A stretch of 64,000 nt of DNA from Natronosalvus halobius (GTDB lineage: Archaea > Halobacteriota > Halobacteria > Halobacteriales > Natrialbaceae): assembly GCF_024138145.1 (NCBI RefSeq), contig NZ_CP099997.1:1674001-1738000 (forward strand), in the 5' to 3' direction. The notes beneath the pieces are model-generated. The model was not told the DNA's origin, did no database searches, and saw only the letters and a program-made list of their open reading frames with translations. The first letter of the stretch is position 1, and every line of letters begins with the position of its first letter. The position numbers and the translations under genes were made by a program. Below, in pieces: positions 17,849 through 27,271 of this stretch.

Positions 17849-18865
17849 TCAATCCGCGATCGCTTCCTCGGCCTCGGCCTCCGGCGTCACGGGTGCAATC
17901 CATAGGTCGCCGAAGAGTTCGTCCTGGTCGAGCACCAGCCGTCCGCGGTGGGCCAGAAACAGCAACGCGAGGTAGGTCATCACGCGGGTGCCGCCCACGT
18001 GGTCGATTTCGGCGTACAGTACTTCGTCGCGCCCCTTCTCGTAGTGCGTCTCGAGTTCGGCCTCGACGTCGTCGATGACGGCCTCGATGTCCTCCTCGTG
18101 GGCCGTGTGGGTCACGTCGTCGGCCGTCGGCTCGTCATCAACTCGAAAGTCGTCCCCCGAGTGGTAGCTCAGTTCCTGCATCCCGCGACCGTACCCGTGC
18201 GGCGACCCGCTCGTGTCGTAGCTCCTGGAGGACTTCCACCAGGTGCCGCGCTCGGCGTCCCGGAGCTCTCGCACCAGTTCGTCCAGCGTCTCGGGTTTCC
18301 CGCGGGCGTGCTTGCGCTCGAGGCGACGATCCATCTCGGCCTCGAGGCTTTCGATGGGGTCGAAGCCGGGCGCTGCGTCCTCCATCGCCGCCTCGTCGGC
18401 GAAGGGGGCCTCCCACGGCGGGAGTTCCTCCTCTTCGGGCTGGTCGGGGGCGAACAGTTCGTCGCTCTTCATTCGGAGGAGGACGCTCGCGTAGAACAGT
18501 GCCCGACCCGAGGTGCGGAGGTCGGCGTCGTCGAGCACCTCGAGGAACTTGTCGGTGACGGCGACGATGTCGATGTCCCAGGGGTCGATCTCGCCGTCTT
18601 TGGCGAGCTGGACGAGGAGTTCGACGGGTTCGACCTCGTCTTCGTCTTCGGCTTTGCCTTCGCCTTCGTTCCCGGCCTCGCCCCCTTCTTCCCCGTCACC
18701 CGCCGTCTCGAGGTCGTCTCTGGTATCCGAGCCAGTGATCTCGCTTTCGTCGAACGCGAGGACCGAGTCCCCGGCTCTCGAGTTCCTATCAGACCCCGGC
18801 CGCTCGCGATCCTCGTGACCGGCGATCTGCAGCGGGATGTCGTTCTCGCCTTCGCCGTCAGTCAT
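17849..18865 (-). CDS. scpA: Segregation and condensation protein A (ScpA)
   Basis: A 338-aa kleisin subunit that bridges the heads of Smc dimers in chromosome condensation. The conserved N-terminal region EPVELLVQLAKDGEIDPWDI with VTDKFLEVLDDADLR and ALFYASVLLRMKSDEL identifies it. The C-terminal winged-helix-like part contains VMTYLALLFLAHRGRLVL. A long acidic N-terminal extension (about 85 residues) and a charged insert near the middle are halophilic embellishments. The ATG at 18865 overlaps the end of smc by eight bases, so translation is probably coupled. Confidence 0.92.
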   Translation of the reverse strand: MTDGEGENDIPLQIAGHEDRERPGSDRNSRAGDSVLAFDESEITGSDTRDDLETAGDGEEGGEAGNEGEGKAEDEDEVEPVELLVQLAKDGEIDPWDIDIVAVTDKFLEVLDDADLRTSGRALFYASVLLRMKSDELFAPDQPEEEELPPWEAPFADEAAMEDAAPGFDPIESLEAEMDRRLERKHARGKPETLDELVRELRDAERGTWWKSSRSYDTSGSPHGYGRGMQELSYHSGDDFRVDDEPTADDVTHTAHEEDIEAVIDDVEAELETHYEKGRDEVLYAEIDHVGGTRVMTYLALLFLAHRGRLVLDQDELFGDLWIAPVTPEAEAEEAIAD

Positions 18866-21800
18866 CTGCCGGGACCTCCTCGCCGTCACCGCTCAGGTCG
18901 ATCCCCGTCACGGCCGAGACGTTATCTTGCTGCATCGTGACGCCGATGGCCCGCTCGGACCGATCGAGCATCGCCGAGCGGTGAGAGACGACGACGAACT
19001 GAGCTCGGCCCGCAAGTTCGTCTACCATCTGGCCGACACGCTCGGCGTTGACCGCGTCCAGGAACGCGTCGACCTCGTCCAGGGCGTAGAACGGTGCGGG
19101 GTTGTGGCGCTGGATGGCGAAGATAAAGGCCAGGGCGGTCAGGGACTTCTCGCCGCCGGACATCGCGTCCAGGCGCTGGATGGGCTTGTCACCGGGCTGG
19201 GCCTTCATCGTCAGGCCGCCCTCGAACGGGTCCGCCTCGTCCTCGAGGTGGAGCGTGCCGGTCCCCTCCGAGAGCTTCTCGAAGATGTCGGTGAAGTGCT
19301 CGGCGATGGCGTCGTACGATTCCATGAACGTCCGCTTCTTCTGAGTCTCGTACTGCTCGATCCGCTCGCGGATGCCCTCCGCTTCCTCGACCAGCGTCTC
19401 CCGTCCCTCCTCGATGTCGTCGAGGTCGGAGCGCACCTCGTCGTACTCGTCGATTGCCAGCATGTTCACCGGTTCGAGCGCTTCCATGTCGGCCTCGAGT
19501 AACTCGACCATCTCGACGACGGTGTCGTGGTCGGGGACGTCCTCGGGATCGTACTCACCGACTTCCTCCTCGAGAGCGTCGATCTCCCACTCGAGGGCGC
19601 CTGCGCGCTCGCGGGCGGACTCGAGTTTGCTCTCGACGGCGTTGACGCGATCCTGCTGCTGGTCGCGCGCGGTTCGGGCCTCCGAGACGGCCTCCTTGAC
19701 CTCCGTACGTTCGCCTTTGAGTTCGGCTAACTCGTCCTCGAGTTCCGCGACGGCATCGCGTTTGTCCTCGAGTTCTCCGCGTTTGTCCTCGATGGCGTCC
19801 TCGCAGTCGTCGATCGTGGATTCGAGTTCAGCCTTGCGGTTCTGGGCCGTCTCGATGTCGTCGTGGAGGTCCTCGATGGCCTCCTCTGCGTACTGCTTCT
19901 CGAGGCCGAGTTCGTTCAGTTTCGTGTCGAGGCCGTCCATCCGCTCTTCGCGCTCGTCGATTTCGCCCTCGAGTTCCTCGATCTGGGCCGTGAGTTCGGG
20001 GATCTTCGAGTCGGCCAGTTCGGTCTCGAGGTCGTCGATGTCGGCCTGAATCTCGTCGATCTCTCCTGTGGTCGCCTCGATCTCGTCGGCGATCTCGGTC
20101 ATCCGCTCGTCGACGGACTCCCGGTCGTCCTCGAGGTCGTCGAGTTTCGTCTCGAGGTCCTCGACGTCGCCCTCGATGCGCGCTCGTTTCTCGTCTAACT
20201 TCTCGAGTTCGGCCTCGATCGAACGCACCTCGTCGGCAGCGTCGGTCTGGCGGTCGCGAGCGTCGTCCAGTCGCTCTTCGACTCCCCGGAGGTCGCTCCG
20301 GACGGACTGCTTCTCGTCCTGGAGCTGGGTTATCTGAGTGGCGACGCGCTCGAGTTGCCCCTTCCCGCCGCTGGTGAACGAGTACCTGGACCCTTTCCGG
20401 GAGCCACCGGTCATCGCCCCGCTCTTCTCGACCAGATCGCCGTCGAGGGTGACCATGCGGTAGTCGCCCATGTACGCCCTGGCGGTTTCGATGTCCTCGA
20501 CGACGAGGGTGTCCCCGAGGACGTACGAGAAGATGCCCGCGTACTGGTCGTCGAAGTCGACGAGGTTGTACGCGAAGTCGACGACCCCCGGATCAGAGGG
20601 CGCGTTCGGCAGCCCTCGCGAGCGCATCTTCGTGATCGGGAGGAACGTCGCTCGCCCGGCGTTTCGCGATTTGAGGTACTCGATGCACTGCTGGCCGATC
20701 ACGTCGTCGTCGACGACCACGTTCGCCAGTCGGCCGCCCGCCGCGGTTTCGCAGGCGATGGCGTACTCGCCGCTCACGTTTCCTAACTCGGCGACGGGGC
20801 CGTGGACGCCGTCGATGGCCGCGTTCTGGATCGTCGTCACCGCTCGACCGAACGAGGAGTCGCCGCTCTCGCCCGCGTTGGCCTCGAGTTCGGCGTACTC
20901 GGCCTGTTTGGCCTGTAACTCGTCGTCGATCTCCTCGAGTTTCGCCCCCAGTTCGCGCTTCTCCTCGCGCAGGTCATCGACGACGCCCGTGATGTTCTCG
21001 CGGTTGGCCTCGGCTTTCTGGAGTTCGCGCTCGAGGTCCTTTCGCTGGGTTTCGATCTCGGGGATCGACTCCCGAAGCGCCTCGATCTCGGCCTCGGTTT
21101 CGCTCACCTCGTTCGAGCGACGGCGGGCCTCGTCGAGCAGGCGGTCCTGCTCGCGCTGAAGGTCGTTCTTCTCGGTTTTCGCGGCCTCGAGTTCGTCCTT
21201 TCGCTCCCGGAGTTCGGCTTTGACCTCGTCGTACTCGGTGTCGACGTCGTCGATCTCTGCCTCGAGACGTTCGACCTCGCTCTCGCGTTCCTGCACTTCG
21301 GACGTGAGCGAGGCCTTCTCGAGTTTGTACTCGCGCATCTCGTCTTCGAGGTCGGCGACCTGCTCCTGTTTGCGGTCGATCTGGACGAACGCTTCCCGCC
21401 GAGTGGATTCAGCTTCGTCGATCCGCTCGGTCGTCGCCTCGATGCGGTCCTCGAGGCGGGAGATTTCGCCCTTGACGGACTCGATCTCGCTCTTGATCCG
21501 CAGTTGTTCGTCCTCGCCCTTGCGCTCGATTTCTGCGTTGAGGTCCTCGAGGTCTTCCTCGAGTCTGAGGACTTTCCCCTGGCGCTCGTCGAGTTCGCGC
21601 TGGAGGTCCTCGAGGTCGGTCTCGAGGCCGTCGATCTTCGTCTCGACGCCGTCGAGTTCCTCGCGCTTGTCTTCGAGTTCGCTGGCCTTGAGATACCCTT
21701 CGTATTCGTCCTTTTCCTCGCGGAGTCGCCGGTAGCGAAGCGCCGTCTGGCGCTCGTCCTCGAGCTGGGCGAGGCGGTCGCGTTTCTCTCCGATGCGCAA

Positions 21801-22436
21801 CTCGGCCTCGTCGATGCGTTCTTGAACGATCTCGAGTTCGCCGAAGGCGTCTTCCTTCTTGGCGTCGAACTCGGCGACGCCGGCGATTTCGTCGATGATC
21901 TGACGCCGGTTGTACGGCGTCATGTTGATGATTTCAGTGACGTCGCCCTGCATGACGACGTTGTAGCCCTCGGGGGTGACCCCGGCCTGGGCGAGCAGGT
22001 CCTGGATGTCCGAGAGGTTGACCGAGCGGTCGTTGAGGTAGTAGTAGGAGTAGTAGTTGTCCTCGGTGCGCTTGATCCGCCGGCGAATTCGAATCTCCTC
22101 GCAGTCGCCGACGTCGTCGCTGCCGGCGGCGTTGACGACCTGGGAGCGCGTCAGCGTCTCGTCGCTATTGTCGAGAATGACCTCGACGATGGCCTCACGC
22201 GGGCCGGACGACGCTCCCTCGCCGTCGTGGCCCGGGTTGTAGATCAGGTCGGTGAGCTTCTCGGCCCTGATCCCGCGGGTGCGAGCCAGGCCGAGCGCGA
22301 AGAGGACGGCGTCGATGATGTTCGACTTCCCGGACCCGTTCGGGCCCGTAACGACGGTGAAGTCCTCGTAGAAGGGGATCTTCGTCTTCCGGCCGAAACT
22401 CTTGAAATTGTCCAGGACGAGCGCCTTGATGTGCAT
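18858..22436 (-). CDS. smc: Chromosome segregation protein SMC
   Basis: A complete 1192-aa SMC ATPase: N-terminal head with Walker A GPNGSGKSNIID and the Q-loop region, long coiled coil, hinge near residues 520-680 (SSFGRAVTTIQNAAIDGVHG, GGSRKGSRYSFTSGGKG), return coiled coil, and C-terminal head with signature LDAMSGGEKSLTALAF and Walker B FYALDEVDAFLD. It acts with ScpA (next gene, overlapping) in chromosome compaction and segregation. Start MHIKALVLDNFKSFG is standard. The gene follows the 106-aa coiled-coil gene by 57 bases, and the element ahead of that gene probably controls the whole run. Confidence 0.97.
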   Translation of the reverse strand: MHIKALVLDNFKSFGRKTKIPFYEDFTVVTGPNGSGKSNIIDAVLFALGLARTRGIRAEKLTDLIYNPGHDGEGASSGPREAIVEVILDNSDETLTRSQVVNAAGSDDVGDCEEIRIRRRIKRTEDNYYSYYYLNDRSVNLSDIQDLLAQAGVTPEGYNVVMQGDVTEIINMTPYNRRQIIDEIAGVAEFDAKKEDAFGELEIVQERIDEAELRIGEKRDRLAQLEDERQTALRYRRLREEKDEYEGYLKASELEDKREELDGVETKIDGLETDLEDLQRELDERQGKVLRLEEDLEDLNAEIERKGEDEQLRIKSEIESVKGEISRLEDRIEATTERIDEAESTRREAFVQIDRKQEQVADLEDEMREYKLEKASLTSEVQERESEVERLEAEIDDVDTEYDEVKAELRERKDELEAAKTEKNDLQREQDRLLDEARRRSNEVSETEAEIEALRESIPEIETQRKDLERELQKAEANRENITGVVDDLREEKRELGAKLEEIDDELQAKQAEYAELEANAGESGDSSFGRAVTTIQNAAIDGVHGPVAELGNVSGEYAIACETAAGGRLANVVVDDDVIGQQCIEYLKSRNAGRATFLPITKMRSRGLPNAPSDPGVVDFAYNLVDFDDQYAGIFSYVLGDTLVVEDIETARAYMGDYRMVTLDGDLVEKSGAMTGGSRKGSRYSFTSGGKGQLERVATQITQLQDEKQSVRSDLRGVEERLDDARDRQTDAADEVRSIEAELEKLDEKRARIEGDVEDLETKLDDLEDDRESVDERMTEIADEIEATTGEIDEIQADIDDLETELADSKIPELTAQIEELEGEIDEREERMDGLDTKLNELGLEKQYAEEAIEDLHDDIETAQNRKAELESTIDDCEDAIEDKRGELEDKRDAVAELEDELAELKGERTEVKEAVSEARTARDQQQDRVNAVESKLESARERAGALEWEIDALEEEVGEYDPEDVPDHDTVVEMVELLEADMEALEPVNMLAIDEYDEVRSDLDDIEEGRETLVEEAEGIRERIEQYETQKKRTFMESYDAIAEHFTDIFEKLSEGTGTLHLEDEADPFEGGLTMKAQPGDKPIQRLDAMSGGEKSLTALAFIFAIQRHNPAPFYALDEVDAFLDAVNAERVGQMVDELAGRAQFVVVSHRSAMLDRSERAIGVTMQQDNVSAVTGIDLSGDGEEVPADD

Positions 22437-22493
22437 TCGAGATCTCCGTAGAGCGGGCGTCGATCGCCGACGTGGGTCGGGCGAGTCGACGAG

Positions 22494-22814
22494 TTATGCG
22501 ACAATAATGTCGTCGGTACCTGAGTCTTCTGGTTCGCCCTCGATCGCTTCCTCTCCGTCTTCCTCGGCACCGTCGGCTTCCGCGGCCGCCTCGGCGACGT
22601 CGTTCTGGGCGGCCTCCGGCGTCTCGTCGCCCTCGACCTCGGCATCGGCCGACTGGCGTCGCTCCGGGACGCGCGTCGGGATTTCGGTATCCAACTCGGC
22701 CTCGAGTACACGGATGCGTTCTTTCGACTCGACGAGTTCTTCGGTCAGTCCCTCCACGGTGGACTCGAGTTCCTTCACGGTCGCCTCGAGTCGCTCGACG
22801 CGATTTTTCGGCAT
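22494..22814 (-). CDS. Short coiled-coil protein at the head of the smc operon
   Basis: A 106-aa protein: residues 1-45 form a heptad coiled coil (RVERLEATVKELESTVEGLT), the rest is an extremely acidic Glu/Ala/Asp tail ending DDIIVA. A TATA-like gtttaagta about 25-32 bases upstream of ATG 22814 suggests a leaderless start, preceded by the CATGTCTGACGTA element. It is 57 bases upstream of smc on the same strand. I think haloarchaea have a conserved family of this type; a role linked to Smc/ScpA is inferred only from gene order. Confidence 0.78.
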   Translation of the reverse strand: MPKNRVERLEATVKELESTVEGLTEELVESKERIRVLEAELDTEIPTRVPERRQSADAEVEGDETPEAAQNDVAEAAAEADGAEEDGEEAIEGEPEDSGTDDIIVA

Positions 22815-22847
22815 ACCTACTAGGGACTGTTCTCGCTACTTAAACGT

Positions 22848-22860
22848 ACGTCAGACATGC
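22848..22860 (-). promoter_or_regulatory. CATGTCTGACGTA element upstream of the coiled-coil/smc/scpA operon
   Basis: Eleven of 13 bases match the palindrome upstream of the CdpA-like gene. It begins 34 bases before the ATG at 22814 and abuts the TATA-like gtttaag, the same arrangement as at 3861-3873. Confidence 0.5.
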
Positions 22861-22945
22861 GTATTTTTTCTGGTAGATAAACGACGACGAACATCGCCAC
22901 GTTTCGGCGGTCCGCTCGCGCGTCGATCCGAGACTGCGAGGCACC

Positions 22946-22961
22946 ATTAACATGTTCACGT
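22946..22961. promoter_or_regulatory. TTAACATG/ATGTTCAC element upstream of the Liv transporter operon
   Basis: The sequence attaacatgttcacgt contains TTAACAT and an overlapping ATGTTCACGT (8/10 to ATGTTAACAT). It lies about 70-85 bases before the ATG at 23031, with a TATA-like ctatttg just downstream. Related elements precede the HisD-like, HTH_10 and SDR genes at 31.7-32.7 kb. Confidence 0.4.
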
Positions 22962-23030
22962 TTGGCTATTTGCAGTGATGCTTGCTACCATACCTATGGC
23001 AATACAGCCACGAACGGGGGTTGCTACGCA

Positions 23031-24374
23031 ATGACCGACGCGACCAATCCGGCGGCGAACGGTGGTATCGACCGACGAGACGCACTGAAACTGTTCGGCG
23101 GGTCGGCGCTCGCGGTCGCGCTCGCTGGCTGTACCGAACTCCTGGGCAATGGCGACGGTGACGATTCCTCGCCGTCCGAGACGGGCGACGGCGACGTTCC
23201 GGACGAACCGATCCAGGCCGGGTTGCAGACCTTCAGAGAGGGTGCACCCGCCGTGCTCGGCGTGCAGGCGGAGTACGGAGCCGAAACCGCCGTCCGGCGA
23301 ATCAACGAAAACGGCGGCGTCGCGGGCCGGGAGATCGAACTCGACATCGTCGAGGAGGGGTCCGAACAGCTCGAGAACTACCAGCAGTTCGTCGACCAGG
23401 GCAAGGACGTCACTTTCGGCCCGATCTCGAGCGGCGGCCACGAGGCGATGGTGCCCGAAATCGACGACCAGGGCGTGATCAACGTCGCGACTGACGGCAC
23501 GGTGACGACGCTGTACGAGGAGAACTTTCCGGATACGACCTACTCGTTTCGCTTCCAGAATCACGACGTGATGGAGGCGCTGTCGGCCGCCAAGGAGGCG
23601 GTCGAGGTCCTCGGCGCGGACAACATCGACACGTACGCCGGTGTCAACCCGAACTACGCGTTCGGCGAGGACGAGATGGCGCTCTTTTCCGCCGGCATCG
23701 AGAAGCTCACCGGTGCGGAGGAGGTGTACAACGGGACGCCGGACCTCGCCGCGGACGACATGTCGACCCACGTGACGAACATCAACAGCGAGGAACCGGA
23801 CGTCGTCTTCACGAGTTGCTGGGGGGGCGACGCCACCCTGCTCCTCCAGCAGGCGCAGGCGAACGACATGCTCGACAACACGGAACTCGTCGTCGGCACG
23901 GTGCTGTACGGGTCGGCGAACGACTACGAGGAGGGCGACCTCGAGGGGCCAATCCACGGCGGATCGCGAAACTTCTACTGGGACCAGCCCACCACGGACC
24001 AGTGGACGCCCGCCGCAGACCTCTTCGACGAAGTACAAGACGAGTACGGCGTGATCCCGACCGCGCACTTCATGAGTGGCTACGGCGCGGTGACCGCCTG
24101 GGCGACGGCCGCCGACAAGGCCGTCAGGCTCCTCGGGCGCTGGCCCGACCAGGACGAACTCGCGATGGTGCTCGAGGAACACGGGTTCTTCACCCCGGCG
24201 GGCTACCACGTCATGTCGACCGACCATCAGGGCTACTCGAGCGCCCACTTCGGCGAGATGGCGTGGTCGGACGAAATCGGCGGGGCCATCCTCGAAAACG
24301 TCAACGTCTACGCGGCCGAAAACGTCTCTCCGCCGCCGGGAACGACGTCTCTCGACTGGATCGACAGCTGGTAG
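23031..24374 (+). CDS. Branched-chain-amino-acid-type ABC transporter, substrate-binding lipoprotein
   Basis: A 447-aa periplasmic-binding-protein-like lipoprotein. The N-terminus has a twin-Arg signal (DRRDALKLFGG) and lipobox LAGC near residue 36, so it is probably exported by Tat and anchored outside the membrane. The body (IQAGLQTFREGAPAVLGVQA, GPISSGGHEAMVPEI, FASYSFRFQ-like regions) is of the LivJ/peripla_BP_6 type that binds amino acids, amides, urea or aromatic acids. It heads an operon with two permeases, two ATPases and an SDR. The ligand is unknown. ATG 23031 is chosen because the signal starts right after it. Confidence 0.88.
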   Translation: MTDATNPAANGGIDRRDALKLFGGSALAVALAGCTELLGNGDGDDSSPSETGDGDVPDEPIQAGLQTFREGAPAVLGVQAEYGAETAVRRINENGGVAGREIELDIVEEGSEQLENYQQFVDQGKDVTFGPISSGGHEAMVPEIDDQGVINVATDGTVTTLYEENFPDTTYSFRFQNHDVMEALSAAKEAVEVLGADNIDTYAGVNPNYAFGEDEMALFSAGIEKLTGAEEVYNGTPDLAADDMSTHVTNINSEEPDVVFTSCWGGDATLLLQQAQANDMLDNTELVVGTVLYGSANDYEEGDLEGPIHGGSRNFYWDQPTTDQWTPAADLFDEVQDEYGVIPTAHFMSGYGAVTAWATAADKAVRLLGRWPDQDELAMVLEEHGFFTPAGYHVMSTDHQGYSSAHFGEMAWSDEIGGAILENVNVYAAENVSPPPGTTSLDWIDSW

Positions 24375-24449
24375 AGGTACGACGGACGCAATTTATGAAA
24401 TTCTTAGCACAAGTACATCGGAAAGCGACGGTCGAGAGGGTGTAACGAG

Positions 24450-25388
24450 ATGATCGAATCGCTCCTCACCCACACGCTCAACGGCCTCTACTACGGCCTG
24501 ATCCTGTTCATGATCGCGTCCGGACTGACGATCATCTTCGGTGTCCTGGGAATACTGAACCTCGCCCACGGCGAACTGTACGCGCTCGGGGCGTTTCTCG
24601 TGGTTACCGTCGTCGGATTCCTCGCAGGATTCGTCGCCGAACCCACGGGCCCACTTTCAGCGCTCGTCTTCGGTGTAGTAGTATTGCTGGGATCGCTCCT
24701 CGCGGCGGCCGTCCTGCTCCCGGTCGGCGCCGTCATCGAGTCGGTGTTCGTCAGACCGATTTACGAGCGCGAGGACGTCTACCAGTTACTGCTGACGTAC
24801 GCGCTGTTGCTAATCCTCGTCGACGTGATGAAGTTCCTCTGGGGGACGTCTCCGGTCAGCACCTCGTCGTACAGCAGACTCAACGAGATTCCGACGACCG
24901 AACTCGTGGGGTTCAGCTACCCTTCCTACAACGTGATCGTGATTCTCGTTGGCGTCGTGGTCTTCGCCTGGCTCATCTGGTTCTTCGACCGGACGAAGAC
25001 CGGGCGTATCGTTCGCGCGACGGCGATCAACCGCGAGATGTCGACCGCCATCGGCGTCAGCACGGACCGGACGTTCACGCTCGTCTTCGCCATGGGGGCG
25101 TTCTTCGCCGCCTTCGGCGGAGCGATGAACAGCATCGGGCCGAGCGACGCGTACCTCGAGATGGGGCTCGACCCCCTCGTACTCTCGTTCGTCGTGGTCG
25201 TCATAGGCGGCCTCGGAAGCCTGAAGGGGGCGTTCGTCGCCGCGTTGCTCGTCGGCGTCATCAGCCGGTGGACGGTCGGCGTGTTCAGCCTGCCCCAGCT
25301 CGAGCTGGCGGCACCGTTCATCCTGATGGCCATCATCCTGCTGGTCAAACCCGAAGGTCTCTACGGGACGTGGGGTGAGATCGAATGA
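24450..25388 (+). CDS. livH: ABC transporter permease, LivH type
   Basis: A 312-aa inner-membrane permease with eight or so helices. Family blocks are ASGLTIIFGVLGILNLAHGE at residues 25-45, GRIVRATAINREMSTAIGV and the EAA-like loop followed by VVVIGGLGSLKGAFVAALLV. It starts 75 bases after the binding-protein gene and overlaps livM by the ATGA sequence at 25385. It forms the membrane channel with LivM. Confidence 0.93.
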   Translation: MIESLLTHTLNGLYYGLILFMIASGLTIIFGVLGILNLAHGELYALGAFLVVTVVGFLAGFVAEPTGPLSALVFGVVVLLGSLLAAAVLLPVGAVIESVFVRPIYEREDVYQLLLTYALLLILVDVMKFLWGTSPVSTSSYSRLNEIPTTELVGFSYPSYNVIVILVGVVVFAWLIWFFDRTKTGRIVRATAINREMSTAIGVSTDRTFTLVFAMGAFFAAFGGAMNSIGPSDAYLEMGLDPLVLSFVVVVIGGLGSLKGAFVAALLVGVISRWTVGVFSLPQLELAAPFILMAIILLVKPEGLYGTWGEIE

Positions 25389-26494
25389 CTCGTGTTTCCA
25401 GAAATGGAGTCCTGGCGGTGTTAGCCATCGTCCTCCTGCTCGCCGTCCCCGACATCGCCAACGTGACGCCGCTGTCGTTCTCGATTATTCACCAGGGAAT
25501 CCTGTTCGGCATGGCGGCGATGGGGCTGAACCTCCTGTTGCGCCACACCGAACTGGTTTCGTTCGGACACACCGCGTTCTTCGGCGCCGGTGCCTACGGC
25601 GTCGCCGTACTGACGGCCCACTACGAGGTGTCGAACGGGTTGCTGTTGCTGCTCGGGGCGGCCCTGGCGGCGACGGCCATCGCTCTGCTGGTCGGCTATC
25701 TCGTCGCCGGCTACCTCGACATCTACTTCGCGCTGTTGACGCTCGCGTTCAACCAGGTGCTGTTCGCGTTCGTCCTCCAGAGCGGCTTCTTCAACTACAA
25801 CGATGGCCTCCGGGTCCGCGTAGGCGCCGACCGGCCGTCGCTGCTCGGAATCGACCGCTGGCTCGTCTCGACGTTCGGTGCCGACCCAATCGTCGCCTAC
25901 GACTACGTCCTGTACTACCTCACGGTCGTCGTCCTCCTCGTCATGGTCGCCGTGACGTGGAAAATCGTTAACTCGCCGTTCGGTCGGGCGCTCGACGCCA
26001 TCGGTCAGGATCGAACTCGAGCTCGGTTCATCGGCATTCCGGTCGACCGGTACGTCTGGATCGCGTTCACGCTCTCCGGCCTCTACGGCGGCATCGCGGG
26101 CGGGCTGTTCGCCCTCCTGCAACTTCACGTCCGACCAGAGCCGGTCCTCTTCGTCTTCGTCTCCGGTGAGATCCTGTTCATGGCGATCATCGGTGGCATC
26201 GGAACGATCGTCGGACCGATCGTCGGCGGCATCGTACTCATCTACTTACTCCGGCTAGCACGGTTCTACTTCGAGTACTACCACGCACTGACGGGACTCG
26301 TGTTGCTGGTCGTCGTCTTCTTCCTGCCGGAGGGAATACTCGGCTCGCTGCCGACGTTCAGAGCGGGCCTCGAGCGGCGCCTTCGCGACCCGACGCTCGT
26401 TCGCGGGGACGCCGCTACCGTCTCGACGACGATCCGCCAGCGACTGTACCGCGCCGCGACGACCGTTCGCATTCTCGTATTCGGGGTGAAATAG
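25385..26494 (+). CDS. livM: ABC transporter permease, LivM type
   Basis: A 369-aa permease with about nine helices. It has the LivM blocks MAAMGLNLLLRHTELVSFGH near residue 40, NSPFGRALDAIGQDRTRARF and GGIGTIVGPIVGGIVLIYLL. The C-terminal 40 residues are basic and cytosolic. It overlaps livH and is immediately followed by livG (stop and start adjacent), which fits one operon. Confidence 0.93.
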   Translation: MTRVSRNGVLAVLAIVLLLAVPDIANVTPLSFSIIHQGILFGMAAMGLNLLLRHTELVSFGHTAFFGAGAYGVAVLTAHYEVSNGLLLLLGAALAATAIALLVGYLVAGYLDIYFALLTLAFNQVLFAFVLQSGFFNYNDGLRVRVGADRPSLLGIDRWLVSTFGADPIVAYDYVLYYLTVVVLLVMVAVTWKIVNSPFGRALDAIGQDRTRARFIGIPVDRYVWIAFTLSGLYGGIAGGLFALLQLHVRPEPVLFVFVSGEILFMAIIGGIGTIVGPIVGGIVLIYLLRLARFYFEYYHALTGLVLLVVVFFLPEGILGSLPTFRAGLERRLRDPTLVRGDAATVSTTIRQRLYRAATTVRILVFGVK

Positions 26495-27271
26495 ATGCTC
26501 GAAGCACGCAACTTACGGAAGGAATTCGGAGTGCTCCGCGCCACCGACGACGTCTCGCTCACGTTCGGGGAGACCCCCGGCGAGATGGTCTTCATCGTCG
26601 GTCCGAACGGCGCCGGAAAGACCACGCTCATCAACCTCCTCACGGGGTTGCTCGAACCCGATCAGGGCTCGGTCGTCGTCCACGAGGACGACGGCAGCGG
26701 CTCGACGGTCGAGCGCGACATCACGGACACGTCGCCGGAAAGACGGGTCAACGAAGGACTCGTTCGGAGCTTCCAGATCGTCCACGTCTTCGAGGAGATG
26801 ACCGTTCGCGAAAACCTTCGCGTCTCCGTCCTCTCGCGTTACGGCAAGACGCTGAGCATGCGAACCCGCGACGATTCGCACGACGAAGTCGAAGAAACAG
26901 TCGACGGTCTGCTCGAGCAGTTCCGGCTCGAAGACGTCGCCAACGAGGTGGCGGAGACGCTGCCTCATGGCGACCGAAAGCTCCTCGACGTGGCGATGTC
27001 GTTCGCCCTCGATCCGACGTACCTGCTCCTGGACGAGCCGACCTCCGGGGTCGCCACGCGGGAGAAGGAGTACGTCATCGAAACCATCGTCGAGGCGAGC
27101 GAGGCCGACGGCGTCACCACCGTCACGATCGAACACGACATGGATCTCGTCAAGGAGTACGCCGACCGACTGGTCGTTCTCCACGAGGGGAGCGTGTTCC
27201 GGGAGGGCAAACCCGAACTGCTCGAGACCGACAGCGAACTGCGGCGGGTCCTCCTGGGGGTGGACGAATGA
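26495..27271 (+). CDS. livG: ABC transporter ATP-binding protein, LivG type
   Basis: A 258-aa ATPase. Walker A is GPNGAGKTTLINLLTG, Walker B YLLLDEPTSGV, and the LivG-type insertion EGLVRSFQIVHVFEEMTVRE is present. The ABC signature is unusual, LPHGDRKLLDVAMSF, with Pro-His-Gly in place of Ser-x-Gly. The H-loop is TIEHDMD. It pairs with LivF to power import. The start follows the livM stop directly and the end overlaps livF by ATGA. Confidence 0.93.
   Translation: MLEARNLRKEFGVLRATDDVSLTFGETPGEMVFIVGPNGAGKTTLINLLTGLLEPDQGSVVVHEDDGSGSTVERDITDTSPERRVNEGLVRSFQIVHVFEEMTVRENLRVSVLSRYGKTLSMRTRDDSHDEVEETVDGLLEQFRLEDVANEVAETLPHGDRKLLDVAMSFALDPTYLLLDEPTSGVATREKEYVIETIVEASEADGVTTVTIEHDMDLVKEYADRLVVLHEGSVFREGKPELLETDSELRRVLLGVDE

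Noticed and set aside
24735-24760. A further GTCTGACG-type element
   Set aside because: It lies inside livH coding sequence and lacks the palindromic flanks, as expected by chance.
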